From assembly GCF_964204865.1 (NCBI RefSeq), contig NC_135258.1, positions 8,485,001 to 8,549,000 on the forward strand: a stretch of DNA of 64,000 nt. Direction: 5' to 3'. The stretch is from Styela clava (Eukaryota; Chordata; Ascidiacea; Stolidobranchia; Styelidae). This document shows positions 38,418 to 51,245 of this stretch, in pieces; position 1 is the stretch's first letter, and each line of letters opens with the position of its first letter. Under the pieces are notes generated by a model. It was not told the origin of the DNA and did not search any database. It saw nothing but the letters and a program-made list of their open reading frames with translations. Both the position numbers and the translations under genes were made by a program.

Positions 38418-40187
38418 ATGGAAAACATTGTCAAAAACGACATGGACTTGCTGAGACCAAATGACGGAGACGTTTATCTTGTTGCTTATCCTAAAGCAGG
38501 TATGTTAATAAGTGTATTTCTGTTTCTAAACACTACAACTACTTCATGTCTTGATACGAAAAAGTTGTAAAAAGATTAGAGATCTATCCGGCAATTCCAA
38601 TTCAAATATAGAACCAGGCTTTATGAAATATCTTCACGCAATGGTTGAATAATCAATCAGTATAATATACTTTATTTAACCAAGCGATTGTATTTATTTC
38701 AGGTGTGACTTGGATGACTGAAATAGTGACAGCAATTTACCGAGAATACGCTCTCGAGAATCCCAACTGTGCTTCTGAATTTGACAACGCTGTGAGAGCT
38801 CATGCTTTCTGTGAAGTCTGTCCAATGTCTCGACGAGTCTCAGGTGACAAAAATAAAAAAGTTATTGGCTACGATGCCAATGGAAACGAAATATTTGAAA
38901 ATGAATATGAAAAGAGGCGACGTATTGTCAGTCTCCATTTTCCGGCCGAAAGAATGGGAAAAATGATGCCAGATGCTTTCAATAATGCTAACGTTAAGGT
39001 AGGTTGTTGATTGATACTGAATACTGAAATGTTTCGAAATATTGGTATTTGACCATCATTAAAATATTTCAGAAACGAAAAATTGATTTCGGTATTAGAT
39101 ATTTCAAAGAAATGAACGAAACAATTTGTGTATTTAGGCAAGTTAGAAAAATAGTTCTTTTTTCAAATATCGTTCTATCATCATTGTTTTCTTGTATTCA
39201 ATCAGATGATATACATCGCTAGAAATCCAAAAGACATCGCCGTTTCTTATTACCACTTCCATTGTATGAATGATGTTTTACCAACACCCAATTCCTGGCA
39301 AGAATTTCTAGATGATTTTACAAATGGATCTGGTGAGTGTTAATATAAATACGGTTACAAAAATCGCGGAGAATGCCATCTTAAAAATCATTTATTTCAA
39401 CGACGACCACGTATTAATTAAAAAATAATTACAACTGGACTCTGCAGCCTTGGCCATTCATTTTATACGAAATTTCGCAGAATCTTATTATTATCCAAGA
39501 AGTGGTGGATTCATATAATAATTTAACTTCATATTTCACAGTGCGATGGGGATCCTGGTTCGATCACGTTCGTGGTTGGTGGAGAAAGCATGAAGAAATG
39601 ATTTCAGAAAATAAACCACAGTTACTCTGGCTCACGTTTGAATCTTTGAAGAAGGTAAATATTTGTGTAATCATTTATTCGAGAAGTTGCAAAAATAAAT
39701 TCACATGAACATGATGTTTTATCTTTATCAGGATTTAAAAAGTGAAATGAAAAAAATTTGTGAACATCTTGGACTTGAGTTATCAGAGGAAGGATTGAAA
39801 ATGGCGGTAAAACGATGTACATTTGCATCTATGAAAGCAGATCCAAACAGGAATCACAGCAAAAACAAGATTTTCCAAGGGGATTTCTTAAGAAAAGGTT
39901 GGTTAAAACAGTATTCTTTGTTCATTTTGAAGGCGCAATAAATAAATTAATTGGTATGTTTCCATAGTTGCGCTCGACCCACCATTATACACACAATTCT
40001 TCTGTGATAAAATAATTTTGCATTTTCATTGCTGATAACATTTTATCATTCAGGCAAAGTTGGTGATTGGAAAAGCAAGTTCACAGACGAACAAAACATG
40101 CAATTCAATTTAGCCGTGGTGGATCATTTGAAAGAAGATTTTTCAACATTAACCAGAAACTTTACTGGGGGAGAGAAAATTCAATAA
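38418..40187 (+). CDS. Cytosolic sulfotransferase (SULT-like), copy 2
   Basis: Tandem paralogue of the copy at 30417 with identical exon sizes: 38418-38499, 38703-38998, 39206-39332, 39542-39654, 39732-39897, 40054-40187 (305 residues). All catalytic and PAPS motifs are intact (YPKAGVTWM, the His of SLHFP, YIARNPKDIAVSYYHF, RKGKVGDWK). Visible substitutions against copy 1 cluster in exon 2 (CASEFD for CAPEFD, SGDKN for SGGKN, EYEK for ESEK, AERMGK for AKRMEK), around the catalytic His and acceptor-side loops, with a few more in exon 6 (AVVDHL for ALANHL). Exon 3 and intron 2 are almost identical to copy 1, suggesting recent duplication or gene conversion there. Confidence 0.95.
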
Positions 40188-40529
40188 TTTGCAAGAATAT
40201 TGTTTGTGAATAACATTTTGTAAAGATTTACATTGAATTTATACACGTATAATGCATATATATATATATGTTATTTATTTGGTACAATGCTGTGTTGTAT
40301 ATTTCGCTTTCATGTTTGTACGACTGACGACGCAGAACATATGTGCCTGTTCAATTTGAATATTATGCTATCGAGCTTTCATTTCTATATTTCTAAATAC
40401 ATGTGATTGGCTGCATCAAAGGTTGATAAATCATAATGTTGTCGTATCTTTATACTGAGTTGTTGCCATTTCAGCCTACAATGCATTATGTAATATATAG
40501 TTAGACAGGCTGTTTTTTTTTAATATGGG

Positions 40530-40692
40530 TAGGATTTACATATTTATCCCGGGGAGAGAGGAAAGCCGATAATATGGCTTAATCGTATGGTGAACCACGG
40601 TCTCTCGTCCGGTTACCAGTCCAATTCAGGTATGGTTTTAGTTAGCCAGTCATTTGTTTTCGGAAGCATGGACTTGATGGCGGAAGAAGCCA
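40530..40692 (-). mobile_element. SINE copy C, 5'-truncated
   Basis: Body shared with the 2948-3297 SINE, from AGGATTTACATATTTATCC through GGTGAACCACGG and TCTCGTCCGGTTACCAG to GGAAGCATGGACTTGATGG. There is no tRNA head. It lies just downstream of sulfotransferase copy 2. Confidence 0.75.
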
Positions 40693-40799
40693 GCGGATAT
40701 GGTTGTTTTCATGAATAATTTGAATCAACACATTGAAATTTGACTTATCGCTTGTTATGAAAATCGCATTTTTGTGATCATCGAGATAAAGTTTTACAC

Positions 40800-42910
40800 C
40801 AGCGTTTCCCAACCTTTTTTTGGTCGCGGACTATTTTCTCACTGGCGAAAACCTCTGCGGACTCAACGTGAGTTTATTGCAACCGTACTCTGTGTGAAGA
40901 AGGAATAAAACCAAACACAACAGAATTTTACCGAATTTCAAACTCGGAAATGCTACGCCTTTGTTAGAAGGGCCGACTTCTTTAGTGTATAAATGGCCTT
41001 TTCTGTCGCACAATATTCAATCCTTGACAACGACAATAATTTAAAATGTGTTCTTTTTTAAATTTAATTGTGTTCATGGTCACTCGCGGTTGCGTTGACT
41101 TATGACAAGATGAAAGCATTACTTCTTTTAAATGCCACGGCAATCTGCGAACATAATAATGTGAGAATATATTGCCCGGTTATATTTAGTTTTGATATAA
41201 ATTATTTGCGATCTTGCGAATTTGTTATCGCCGTTGTACAACTTGATTTAGTACTTATTAAAAATATAATTGGTATATTAGTAAATAGAAATAAAAAAAT
41301 ATTTATCGTCTTGTATTAATATTAATTTAATTGTGGTCATTTTAATCTGCGGTTGTGTTGACGAAATAAAAGCAATACTATTCAGAAAATATTATGACAA
41401 TCCGTGGCCCAAAAATGCGTGGTAAAGTGCCCGAATATATTTTGTTATGATTCATATTTTTGTGAATTCGACAAATATGAGCTGTTCGTACAACAGTAAA
41501 GCCAGGAGTCGGCAACATTTTGTCGCTCGCAGGCCAAAATTAAAGGTTGCAAGTCATTGGTGGGCCGCGCATATTTTTAGAAAGTTAAAAGCCGGGCGTA
41601 TGGCCAATGAATCACATTTTTTCACACAGATCAGAAGTTAAATTTCTGCTATAAATTTCTAGAGAGTACAACTTGATTTAGTACTTATTAAAAATATAAT
41701 TAGTATATTGGTAAATCAAAAAAAATATATTCATTTCCTTGCTTTAATATTAATTTAATTGTGATCATTGCAATCTGCGGTTGTGTTGACGAAATAAAAG
41801 CAATACTATCCCGAAAATATCATGACAATCCGTGGACACAAAAATGCGTCGTAAAGTGTCCGATTATATTTTGTTTTGATTCGTATTTTTGTGAATTCGA
41901 CAAATCTGAGCTGTTCGTACAACAGCAAAGCCAGATGTCGGCAACATTTTGTCGCTCGCAGGCCAAAATTAAAGGTTGCAAGTCATTGGTTGGCCGCGCA
42001 TATTTTTGGAAAGTTAAAAGCCGGACGTATGGCCAATGAATCACATTTTTTCATACAGATCAGAAGTTAAATTTTAAGTAGCGCCCGAAGACTGACCATT
42101 TAAATATTGAACCAATTGCACTTAGCGTTCAATTTTTCTGCGTTTTGTTGCCATTGAATGCCTAATTATAATTAATTTATAGGCTCATTCAACGAGTAAT
42201 TGTGAATTATATACTTGATCGGTTATGATATAATTTAGTCTAAACGTGCCGCAAAATAAATTCTGTCACGTAAAGAATATAATCGTAAAAACAGCTGTTT
42301 TGTTACTATAATTCAGAGAAGCATCGCTGGTCTGATTATATTGCTCCGCGGGCCGTAGGTTGCGGATCCAGCAGAAAAGCAAAGAAATCTGAGGGAAATG
42401 CCCTGATACGAATACTACGGTAGCTCCCCAAATTTTGCATTTGCAACATGTCTAAAAAAGCGTTTTTAAAAAACTTAGGGTGTTTTCAGTTTTATTTTCA
42501 GTATTTTGTATTGCCGCTTTTCAATTTAGAAAATTTAGGTTAATTATTATGTTAAAAATTATTCCTCGAACAACAACGACTAAATCCAATCGTTTGATTA
42601 AACGATGCGCAAGTGACCTGTCGCGTCACCTGTTACCAAATTCTCGAATATTAACTTGCTATTCTAATAGTTGAATATTTGAATATATGCCAAGCCCTAC
42701 TCATTCAGTATCCAGAAATTATTGACTCGATTAATGTTATATGAATAAACTTTCTTTTTATGTTTTATGTAAATTCTAACGTAAATCGTGGCTGATGGTT
42801 AAGTTTCGCAAAAACGTTTGCGACCCGCAGTGAATTTCTGGCTCGTTGCGGACTTATTAAAACGCTCCGCGGACTCATTTGAGACCGCGGACTCGGGTTG
42901 GGAAACACTG
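40800..42910. mobile_element. 2.1 kb degenerate hAT element
   Basis: Inverted ends CAGCGTTTCCCAACC (40800) and GGTTGGGAAACACTG (ending 42910), with flanking 8-mers TTTTACAC (40792-40799) and TTTTAGAC (42911-42918) that match at 7 of 8. Subterminal GTCGCGGACT and GCGGACTC motifs are mirrored at the other end. No transposase frame is present, so it is non-autonomous or decayed. It separates the convergent sulfotransferase copies 2 and 3. Confidence 0.85.
41236..42075. repeat. 430 bp internal tandem duplication of the hAT element
   Basis: Direct repeats with a 430 bp offset (GTACAACTTGATTTAGTACT at 41236 and 41666; TCGCTCGCAGGCCAAAATT in both). A weaker third partial copy precedes them near 41065. 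The paired 64-codon open frames at 41447 and 41876 are a by-product of the duplication. AGTCGGCAACATTTT near 41510 and GGTTGCGGATCC near 42360 hint that a second hAT-like element is nested here. Confidence 0.85.
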
Positions 42911-42918
42911 TTTTAGAC

Positions 42919-44396
42919 CCTTTTCTGAAATTATTAGGAATCGATAGTTTTAATACAAGCCAGGTTAAAGTTATTACCGTGTTTTGAGCTCTGAATTTTC
43001 ATTGCTACGTGGGGTCCCGGTTGCGACATAATTTTGGCTTTAGAAACTATTCAGTTATATATAGCAAGTAAATTGCATGGTAACGTGATTTTCACGTATA
43101 GTCCAGACCGACTGGCCGACCCTGGAGAGAAATAAAAAATAATAACAAATATGAATATGCGCAATTGAATTTTGATTTGAGCGCACTTTAGTAAAATTCT
43201 GAAAATTATATTAATGTGAATAAAATACGAAATAACTTTACATAAGAAAAAAACAAGTTAAAACGCGTAAAAGCCTCCTAGACGAGACAGGGTGACTTAA
43301 AATTCAGTGTCAGATAGTCCACACCAGAATCACCAATGCTTGGGGCCCGCACCATTTCAGGGTTTCAAACGGGTAATAGCGGAAATTGACAAATTGCTGT
43401 GGGGTGGGGCCCGAGTGACGAGGCTTCTCCCAATCCCATACGTATTTTATTGTTCGTGGTGAAGCGTAATCAGTAGTATATATTACTAATACGAACACAG
43501 TTTATTCTCCCGTGTCAAGACAAAATAAAAAATCCAAACCTGATCCAATCCTCCTCACTTTCATCAACGTGCGATTTAAACAGGAAACTTTCTAATATTG
43601 CCGGATTCCACTATACTGTAGTGAAGTGTAGTCCACTACAACATTCCGCTACTACATTTGCAGAACTGTAACGCAGTGTGCAGGGAACACAGAGGTTACC
43701 GAAACCACCGAAACTATCAGTTCGTTTTAACGCTGCGCGTCTCTTCGGCATTCTTGCGAGACATGTAGCGCTTTCTACTGTGGCGAATAAGCATTCTCAC
43801 TGAAATTCCGACGGATTCCTCATGTTATGGAGTACCGAGGTCAAAGATAGCTCGTTCGAAAGATTTTTTTCTTCCGCGAGTGAGAGTATTTTCGGAACTT
43901 TAATTTTCGGCTCAGTGTTTCCAATGACAATAAATGATAAGACAAACATGAGATATATAAAATTTAGTTTAAATCACAATCAGTCAATTAAAAAGCATAA
44001 AGTAAGTAAAATATTAGCATGCAGCAGACACAGAGGTTACCGAAAGTGTCAGTTCATTTGAACCCTGCGGAATTCTTGCGCGAGAGGGAGCGCTTTTACT
44101 GTGGCTAATAAGCATTTTCACTGAAATTCCTACGGATTCTCCAGGTTATGAAGTACCGAGGTGAAAGATAGATTCGGAGAAGTATTTTCTTCCGCGAGAG
44201 GTATAACTCTCGGAACTCTAATTTTCGACTCAGTTAACGAAAAATTGGAACAAATGGTGACTAAATTTAGATTGTAAATTCACCCATGATCGCCGTGTCT
44301 TTTTTTGCTTCATTGCGAGACACAAATCCGGACTATGCGTGAAATGCACATTACTAAGGTGACAGTGTAATCATTTGCTAAATTTCATTCAGATTG
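42919..44396. other. Non-coding with a diverged direct repeat
   Basis: No gene recognised. About 220 bp (43692-43917) recurs as 44032-44235, sharing AGAGGTTACCGAAA, AATAAGCATT and CGGATTC blocks with many differences. This is an older tandem duplication of unknown origin. Confidence 0.55.
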
Positions 44397-44404
44397 GTTT
44401 AGAC

Positions 44405-44451
44405 CACTGGTTCTCAAGTGGGCCGCGCGAGAAAAAGGTTGAGAACCACTG
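44405..44451. mobile_element. 47 bp minimal hAT remnant
   Basis: Just two inverted ends (CACTGGTTCTCAA and TTGAGAACCACTG) around about 21 bp, flanked by a perfect 8 bp duplication GTTTAGAC (44397-44404 and 44452-44459). It is an extreme deletion derivative whose integration signature is intact. Confidence 0.9.
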
Positions 44452-44956
44452 GTTTAGACGATACAGCTGAAACATATTTGAACTTACGCCAAGGAATACG
44501 GAATCGCCACAAGGTACGCAATTTTTAATTATAACGTGACTGCTCAAGCCTCAAGGTCACACACTACACGTCACTAAGTTTGTATCTGCAAATTCAAATA
44601 AATTCCTGGAAACGACCACATATTCAGGACTAACAATGCATCAGCGCACCCAACGATTTTTCTATAAAACGTTGAAAAATTAGGTTTGTAACGAATTAGT
44701 ATAACGATACGAAATAATAAGATATTTATCAATATTTATTGCAAACAAATATAAGAATTGTGAATATAGAAACTAAAGCTTAACAGCGTAAAATCCTAAA
44801 TGAGCAGGCATATGTATCTGCGTCGTCATAGTATGAATATGAAAGCAAGGTGAATAGCACAGTATTGTAACTAATAAATAATATACACATTATTCATGTA
44901 AAAATACAATGTAAATCTTTTTAAAATTGCATTCACAAAACAAATATTCCTGGAAA

Positions 44957-46793
44957 TTATTGAATTCTTTCCTCAACAGTAAAGTTTCTGGTTAATGTTG
45001 AAAAATCCTCTTTCAAATGATCCACCAAAGCTGAATTAAATTGCATGTTTTGTTCGTCTGTGAACTTGCTTTTCCAATCACCAACTTTGCCTAAATAATA
45101 CAATGTTATCAGCAATGGAAATGCAATGTCATTTTATTACAGAGGATCTGTGTGTGCAATGGTGGGTCGAGCACAAATATGGAAAGAAACATACAATTAA
45201 TTTATTTTTTACGCCTTCAGAAATGAACTTAGCTAACGTACCAATACTGTTTTAACCAACCTTTTCTCAAGAAATCTCCTTTGAAAATCTTGTTTTTGCT
45301 GTGATTTCTGTTTGGATCTGCTTTCATAGATGCAAATGTACATCGTTTAACCGCCATATCCAATCCTTCCTCTGATAACTCAAGTCCGAGATGTTTACAA
45401 ATTTTTTTCATTTCACTTTTTAAATCCTGGAAAAAATAAAAAATTATGTTCGTGTGAATCTAATTTTTTCGACTTTTCAAAAATAAATCAACGATTATTA
45501 ATTTTTGAACAAATATTTACCTTCTTCAAAGATTCAAACGTTAGCCAAAGTAACTGTGATTTATTTTCTGAAATCATTTCTTCGTGTTTTCTCCACCAAC
45601 CACGAACGTGATCGAACCAGGATCCCCATCTCACTGTGAAATATAAAGTTGAATCAATATATGGTCAACACTGTTTGAGTAATAATAAGATTCTGCGAAA
45701 TTTACGTATTAAAGGAATGGCCGAAGCTGCAGAGTCCAGTTGTGATTATTTTGATTGAACAGTCCATTTTATCGCGGTATTCCATTTTTAGATAGCTTTC
45801 CTCAGATAAAGATCTTTGTAAGCCTATTTATAATAATTTTACATGGTGAATAACTTACCAGATCCATTTGTAAAATCATCCAGAAATTCTTGCCAGGAGT
45901 TGGGTGTTGGTAAAGCATCATTCATACAATGGAAGTGATAATAAGAAACGGCGATATCTTTCGGATTTCTAGCGATGTATATCATCTGATTGAATATGAG
46001 AAAACTATTATTGGTAAAACGATTTTTGAAAAAAAGAAGTGTTTCTCTAACATGCCCAAATACACAAATTGTTTTGTTCATTTCTTAGGAATTTCCGGCA
46101 ACGAAATCAATTTTTTTCGTTTCTGAATTTTTTTTTGTCATACCTATTAATTATCAAATGCCACTATTCTGAAACATTTCAGTATTCAGTAACAATCAAC
46201 AACCTACCTTAACGTTAGCATTATTGAAAGCATCTGGCATCATTTTTTCCATTTTTTTGGCCGGAAAATGAAGACTGACAATACGTCGCCTCTTTTCATT
46301 TTCATTTTCAAATATTTCGTTTCCATTGGCATCGTAGCCAATCACTTTTTTATTTTTGCCACCTGAGACGCGTCGAGACATTGGACAGACTTCACAGAAA
46401 GCATGAGCTCTCACAGTGTTGTCAAATTCAGGAGCACAGTTGGGATTCTCGAGAGCGTATTCTCGGTAAATTGCTGTCACTATTTCAGTCATCCAAGTCA
46501 CACCTGAAATAAATACAAGCGCTGGGTAAAAAGCTGTAAAGTTTATTATACGGTTTGAGTATAATTCAACCACTGTATGAAGATATTCCACGAAGCCTGG
46601 TTCCATATTTGAATGGCAATTGCTGGACAGATATCTAATATTTTACTTTTTTTGATCAAGCCATGGAGTAGCTCCAATGTTTAGAAAAGGGAAATGCGCA
46701 AATTAACATACCTGCTTTAGGATAAGCAACAAGATAGACGTCTCCGTCGTTTGGTCTCAGCAAGTCCATGTCGTTTTTAACAATGTTTTCCAT
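44957..46793 (-). CDS. Cytosolic sulfotransferase (SULT-like), copy 3
   Basis: Minus-strand paralogue with the same six exon lengths, in transcript order: 46793-46712, 46503-46208, 45985-45859, 45633-45521, 45426-45261, 45090-44957 (305 residues). The PAPS loop, catalytic His, YIARNPKDIAVSYYHF and RKG...GDWK motifs are intact and no stop or frameshift is seen. Differences include NTVRAHAF for NAVRAHAF, AKKMEK, CKHLGLELSEEGLDM and MNDALPTP. It is convergent with copy 2. Intron 2 is about 16 bp longer than in copies 1 and 2 (222 versus 206 bp) and intron sequences are more diverged, consistent with an older copy. Expected to be functional; substrate unknown. Confidence 0.94.
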
Positions 46794-47124
46794 TTTAGGT
46801 GGTTTATGTCGTGAAATTTAAATAGCAACTCAAAAATCTGAAGAAAAACAACAGTTGTAATATAATTTCAGCCTTGGTACATACAACTACAGAAATATTA
46901 TATTTTTGATAATTCACTTTCAAAAATTTCGATTGAATGGTATAGCTATAGGCTTTTTAGGATAAAAACGTAAATGAAGACTGATTTTGAGTCAAAATTT
47001 GTCCTCGAACCAAACTTTTACATTTGTAAGATTTTCAAGCATTGCATTTATGGGGAAAGAAGTTCAATGCAAACGTTTCTATGGTTTTCAAGATGAAACT
47101 ACGCACCAAAGACCAAATCATCTG

Positions 47125-47265
47125 TCTGCCATTTTCATTGTTTACGCCGGTATAAATACCGATACCATGACATGTCAAATTATCAATTGCGTAAGATATT
47201 TGCCTCCGAGCAATATTTTACTTGCACGATCGTGTCATACTTGTAACATTCATGAAAAGATCAGA
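47125..47265 (-). promoter_or_regulatory. Conserved sulfotransferase promoter module, unit 3
   Basis: On the minus strand, the same block (ACACGATCGTGCAAGTAAAA, then GCTCGGAGGCAAATATCTTA) is followed by TATTTATACC (complement at 47151-47160). Most surrounding sequence has drifted, so conservation of this module is more than background. Confidence 0.5.
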
Positions 47266-50200
47266 AAACAAATGTCTTGAACGGGAGAAAATTTTCTAAC
47301 AAATAATTTCCATTTTTATTTTGTTCGTGAATTTTAGAAAAATTTCAAGTCTAATTTAAAATCCAATATCAACCTATACTGTCTCACATCACGAAGTTAC
47401 GTGTTGTTTTGAGTTTTCAACGTCAAAATTATGAGAAATCATAATCTGAATCAATTGGTAATATTGCATCAGAAGAGGGTTTATCATTGAAGATAATAAG
47501 TCATTCAATCTAAGCGAAATATATTTCTTTACCTCTTATTTCTACTCAATTGCAGCCGACAACAAACTGTATAATGACTTTATCGCTTCATGGCTGCCTC
47601 CCTATCGCCAAAGATGAGCGAATTCACGTTGAAACAGAAGCAATAGTATATGAATACATCAATTGCAAATAGGACGATGTTAATTTTCTATTTTTACAAA
47701 AACTAAAAGCCAGCTTCTTCGTTGAAAACTCTGATGTGAATTTTTTACGGTTGGTGGATGTACTAAGTTTATGGTTCGAAATTGTTCGCAGGTATGTTCT
47801 TTTGTCCATTAAAAAACTGGCAGTTTTAAAAATTATTTGTGACACACACCAATCCGGATAAACTTGTTTGGCGTTCGAAAAGATTAGAATCCAGTTCTAA
47901 ACCCACTCGTTGAATACGCTTAGAAACAAAATGGTCGACTAGGTATTTTGTTATCGTCGAGTCAATCATAATTTCTACCTGACTCTGCATGATTTTGCAA
48001 AACGTTTTTCACTTCTAATTTCTGCAACGTATTTTGAAGATTTGAAGCCGATAGCGGAGTTGTGTTTATTATGTAAACTAAATTTTTATACGTAAGCGCG
48101 TTGTCTGACGTGGTTTTGCTCACTTTCGTGATATTTATATTTACATAAGTTGATATATTAGTAATCTATGATTAGATTGTTGGGAATGGAATTTGCTGAT
48201 GCAGAAGTTGAAGTCAAAATTTTAGATTCCTAAAGTCGTGGATTCCTAAATTTGTGATTCTAGTGTAGGGTGTTATATCAAAATATTTGAATGAAAAGAT
48301 CCCCGTCATTGCGTTACCGGAAGTTGCCTTACCGGAAGAGTCAAACGGTGAATATGAAATACTGATTACACGATGAAAACCTTTTCCCCAGAACTTCTAT
48401 ATTTCCCGTTGATCTTTTTGTTTCAATTTTTATCAAATATAAATAATACAATTACGTTTTTCTAATATTATGTCACCTTTCCGCTCTTATCACCATCGGT
48501 ATAACCTGAAAGCATTTGAACACTAATACTTCGTCCGTAGAATTACCTGCAATATTTTGTAACTTGTGGCTGAAACAATGAAAAAGCCGGGATATAATGA
48601 GAATAATATTATTCTGCATGTTCTAAAAATCGATGCAAATATATCAGGACAGGTTTGCTCATAAAATTTCTTCAATTTTCTTTTGGTAGATTCTTTCGTT
48701 GAAATTTTACCGAGATTCTGAATAAGTATGGTTTTGTTTTTCAATCATTTGATAAATAATAATAATAAACAAAGTAAAGTCACATTCAGGAGCAACAATA
48801 TAAACCCCTTATTGTTTGTGACAAGACCTGCAGTTCTTTAAAGAATAAGATAATGTTTAGAAAGTGAAATGAAGAATAAATAAAACGCAGGGACATCATG
48901 TGAATGTCGGACTATAAAATGCACTGGCATAGTGACGTCATGAAATGGGGGGGAAATTTATAAAAACGTCAATCTAAAAAAAATTGGAATTCTGTGTGTC
49001 TTATTTCGTCACTGTGATTCATGGCTCCAGACAAGCGGTAACTAAAATTTCTTTGAAAAATAATTGTAATAAATAGTCCAACCGTGCCGAATCTGATTCT
49101 TTTCATGCTGCATTTTTCTGTATATGAATATTGGATGAAAACGTATTTTGGACAAATACGTAAAAAATATTTTTTGCGGTGACGTTGAGTTTTGAAAAAA
49201 AATTTTTTTTTATTCTTCTCAATAATAACAATGAAAATCATACACAATTACCAAAATGGCGGTCACGAGCCCGACTTAAGAATGACTTGACAAAATCATT
49301 TTAGTGGTTAGTATGCGGCACTTGCATCCTGCTTACAGACGTTTCGTTAGTCTAGTTAGGGATCGCCAATTATCATAAAATAACGGATTATAACATTTTT
49401 CAAAGTGAAGTTGTGTTTATAAAGAACAAGCAAATCGATTTATCTCGCTCAAAAAATAATATATATATATATATATTCATCAAAATGACGGTCACGAGCT
49501 GGGCAACATGATCGATATCTTCTTGTTAAAGAATGTCTTGAATTATAAGATCGTTTCAGTGGTTTGTATCCTGTTTATAGACACCTGGCTACACACGGAT
49601 CGCCAATTACCAAAACATAGCATGTCACCTAAATTTGATATTTGAATTTGTGCTAAGTGAACATTTTCTGTACGTGACAACGTCAACCCATTATTTTGTG
49701 TATACATGGCGATAAAAAGCTTCTATTATACGATACAAACATTTTAAGATTTGGTATATGACGAATTTCCGGTACTTCGCGATGGCGTGGCCGAAATTCG
49801 TAGATTTTGCTGAATGGAAATATTTTTACAAGAATTTGTAACTTGTCAAATATGCAGCGTCTAGATTGATTGATCCCATCTTGATGCTTGAAGCAAATAA
49901 CAGATAAAAATGTCCCACTGATGTTACAAACTCATTATCTCAGGTTTCTAATTTTTAAGATATTAATTAACCATACGCCATCATTTGTGACGTTTAAGCA
50001 AAAAATTTAAAAAATTTCTTTATCAGTATAGATAGGTTCCATAGCGAAAGTCGTTAGCCATGTGGAAAGTTAAACAATGCGATGGTGAATATCCCAAGTA
50101 ATGGATATTATAATTTTTAAATATTTGTATTATGTTTAGTATTAATTGATATTAAACCATTTTTATTTACACAAAACCAACTTCTTAACCCAAAGGATGC

Positions 50201-51245
50201 TTTATCGTCAAGAAGAAGTCATTGGTAATAGTGAAAAAAGATAAAATATGGCCTAACAGCTAAAGTAGAGCTATTTTACTTTGTGTGATAACTACAATAC
50301 TGCAAACAGTCTTTCTTTCTTAACTACTTATATGACGTTCAATTAATGCACCTTTTTAACGTCATTCAAAATATGTTTTCATATTTTTTATTCAAAACTT
50401 CAATTTCTATTCCATTTTCGACATCACTCAAAAATTTAAAGCAAGTTCGGAAATTATTGGGAACACTTCACCTACAGGAAATCTTGATTAAAGTCTGAAA
50501 ACATTGACTTTTTTCAATACTAAGATTTTTTTTTAAATCTACTTTTTCATTGAACAACGATACGAAATCGATTTCTGTATTCAAAATTTGGTTGCAATGT
50601 TTCGGAAAAAATGCATTTCTACCAAATCACAACTAATTTATTACTTATTAAATGCATTCATCAAATTATTTATGTAGTAAGTAATATCTATTAAATCTAG
50701 TAATTTTTCTTAGAATGTTTCAGAAAATAACCTCAAATAGCTACTACATAGTTTCGTTTTTTAGCAATTTTTTTTTTGTTCCGTCTTCGAATCATCATCG
50801 AAATAACGTGAACTTAAAGCATATTGCTTTCGTACACAGATACTCAATTGGTTTCTAAAAGTGCTTGGTCACTCCCCGAATCTCAAGTAGCATATTTCTC
50901 ATATGAGATCAGAGGCACAGAGCAACTGCGGGTTTGTGACAACAGGACACGCGTACTAAATAAATAAAATAAAAAGGCTTTATAAACGCGAATAATTTCA
51001 CGTTGTCCCCGATATAGTATAGAGCTGCGTGATTTTATGGTAGGAAAGACATTTTTTCATAATGACAAGACAATTTACGGAAACAATGAACTATTTTTAG
51101 CTTTAATTGCCACAAACTCGATCTTACGAATCATCGACTTCATTGTTATTTCATCATAAAATGCCTTGTCATGTAGGACATAGAGTTAAAAAATCGAAAT
51201 TAAAGTCCGGACATGATTCAATTTCATATTTTTAGTTTTGTCTGA

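Larger units (their letters stand above)
33000..40512 (+). repeat. Segmental duplication unit 2
   Basis: Colinear with unit 1 from about 25863 onward (for example AACTCGGTGGGTGATACTTA at both 26753 and 33483). It differs by at least three insertions relative to unit 1: elements at 33824-34177 and 34896-35296, and about 0.4 kb near 37856-38265. Boundaries are approximate. Confidence 0.85.
44860..51245 (-). repeat. Segmental duplication unit 3 (inverted)
   Basis: Reverse-complement copy of unit 1. Its outer end near 51170 (ATTTCATCATAAAATGCCTT) corresponds to 25325-25340, and 49490-49620 corresponds to 27407-27550. The intergenic part is clearly more diverged than between units 1 and 2, suggesting an earlier split. 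Boundaries are approximate. Confidence 0.83.

Noticed and set aside
41447-42070. Two similar 64-codon frames
   Set aside because: By-product of the 430 bp duplication inside a non-coding hAT element; no transposase motif.
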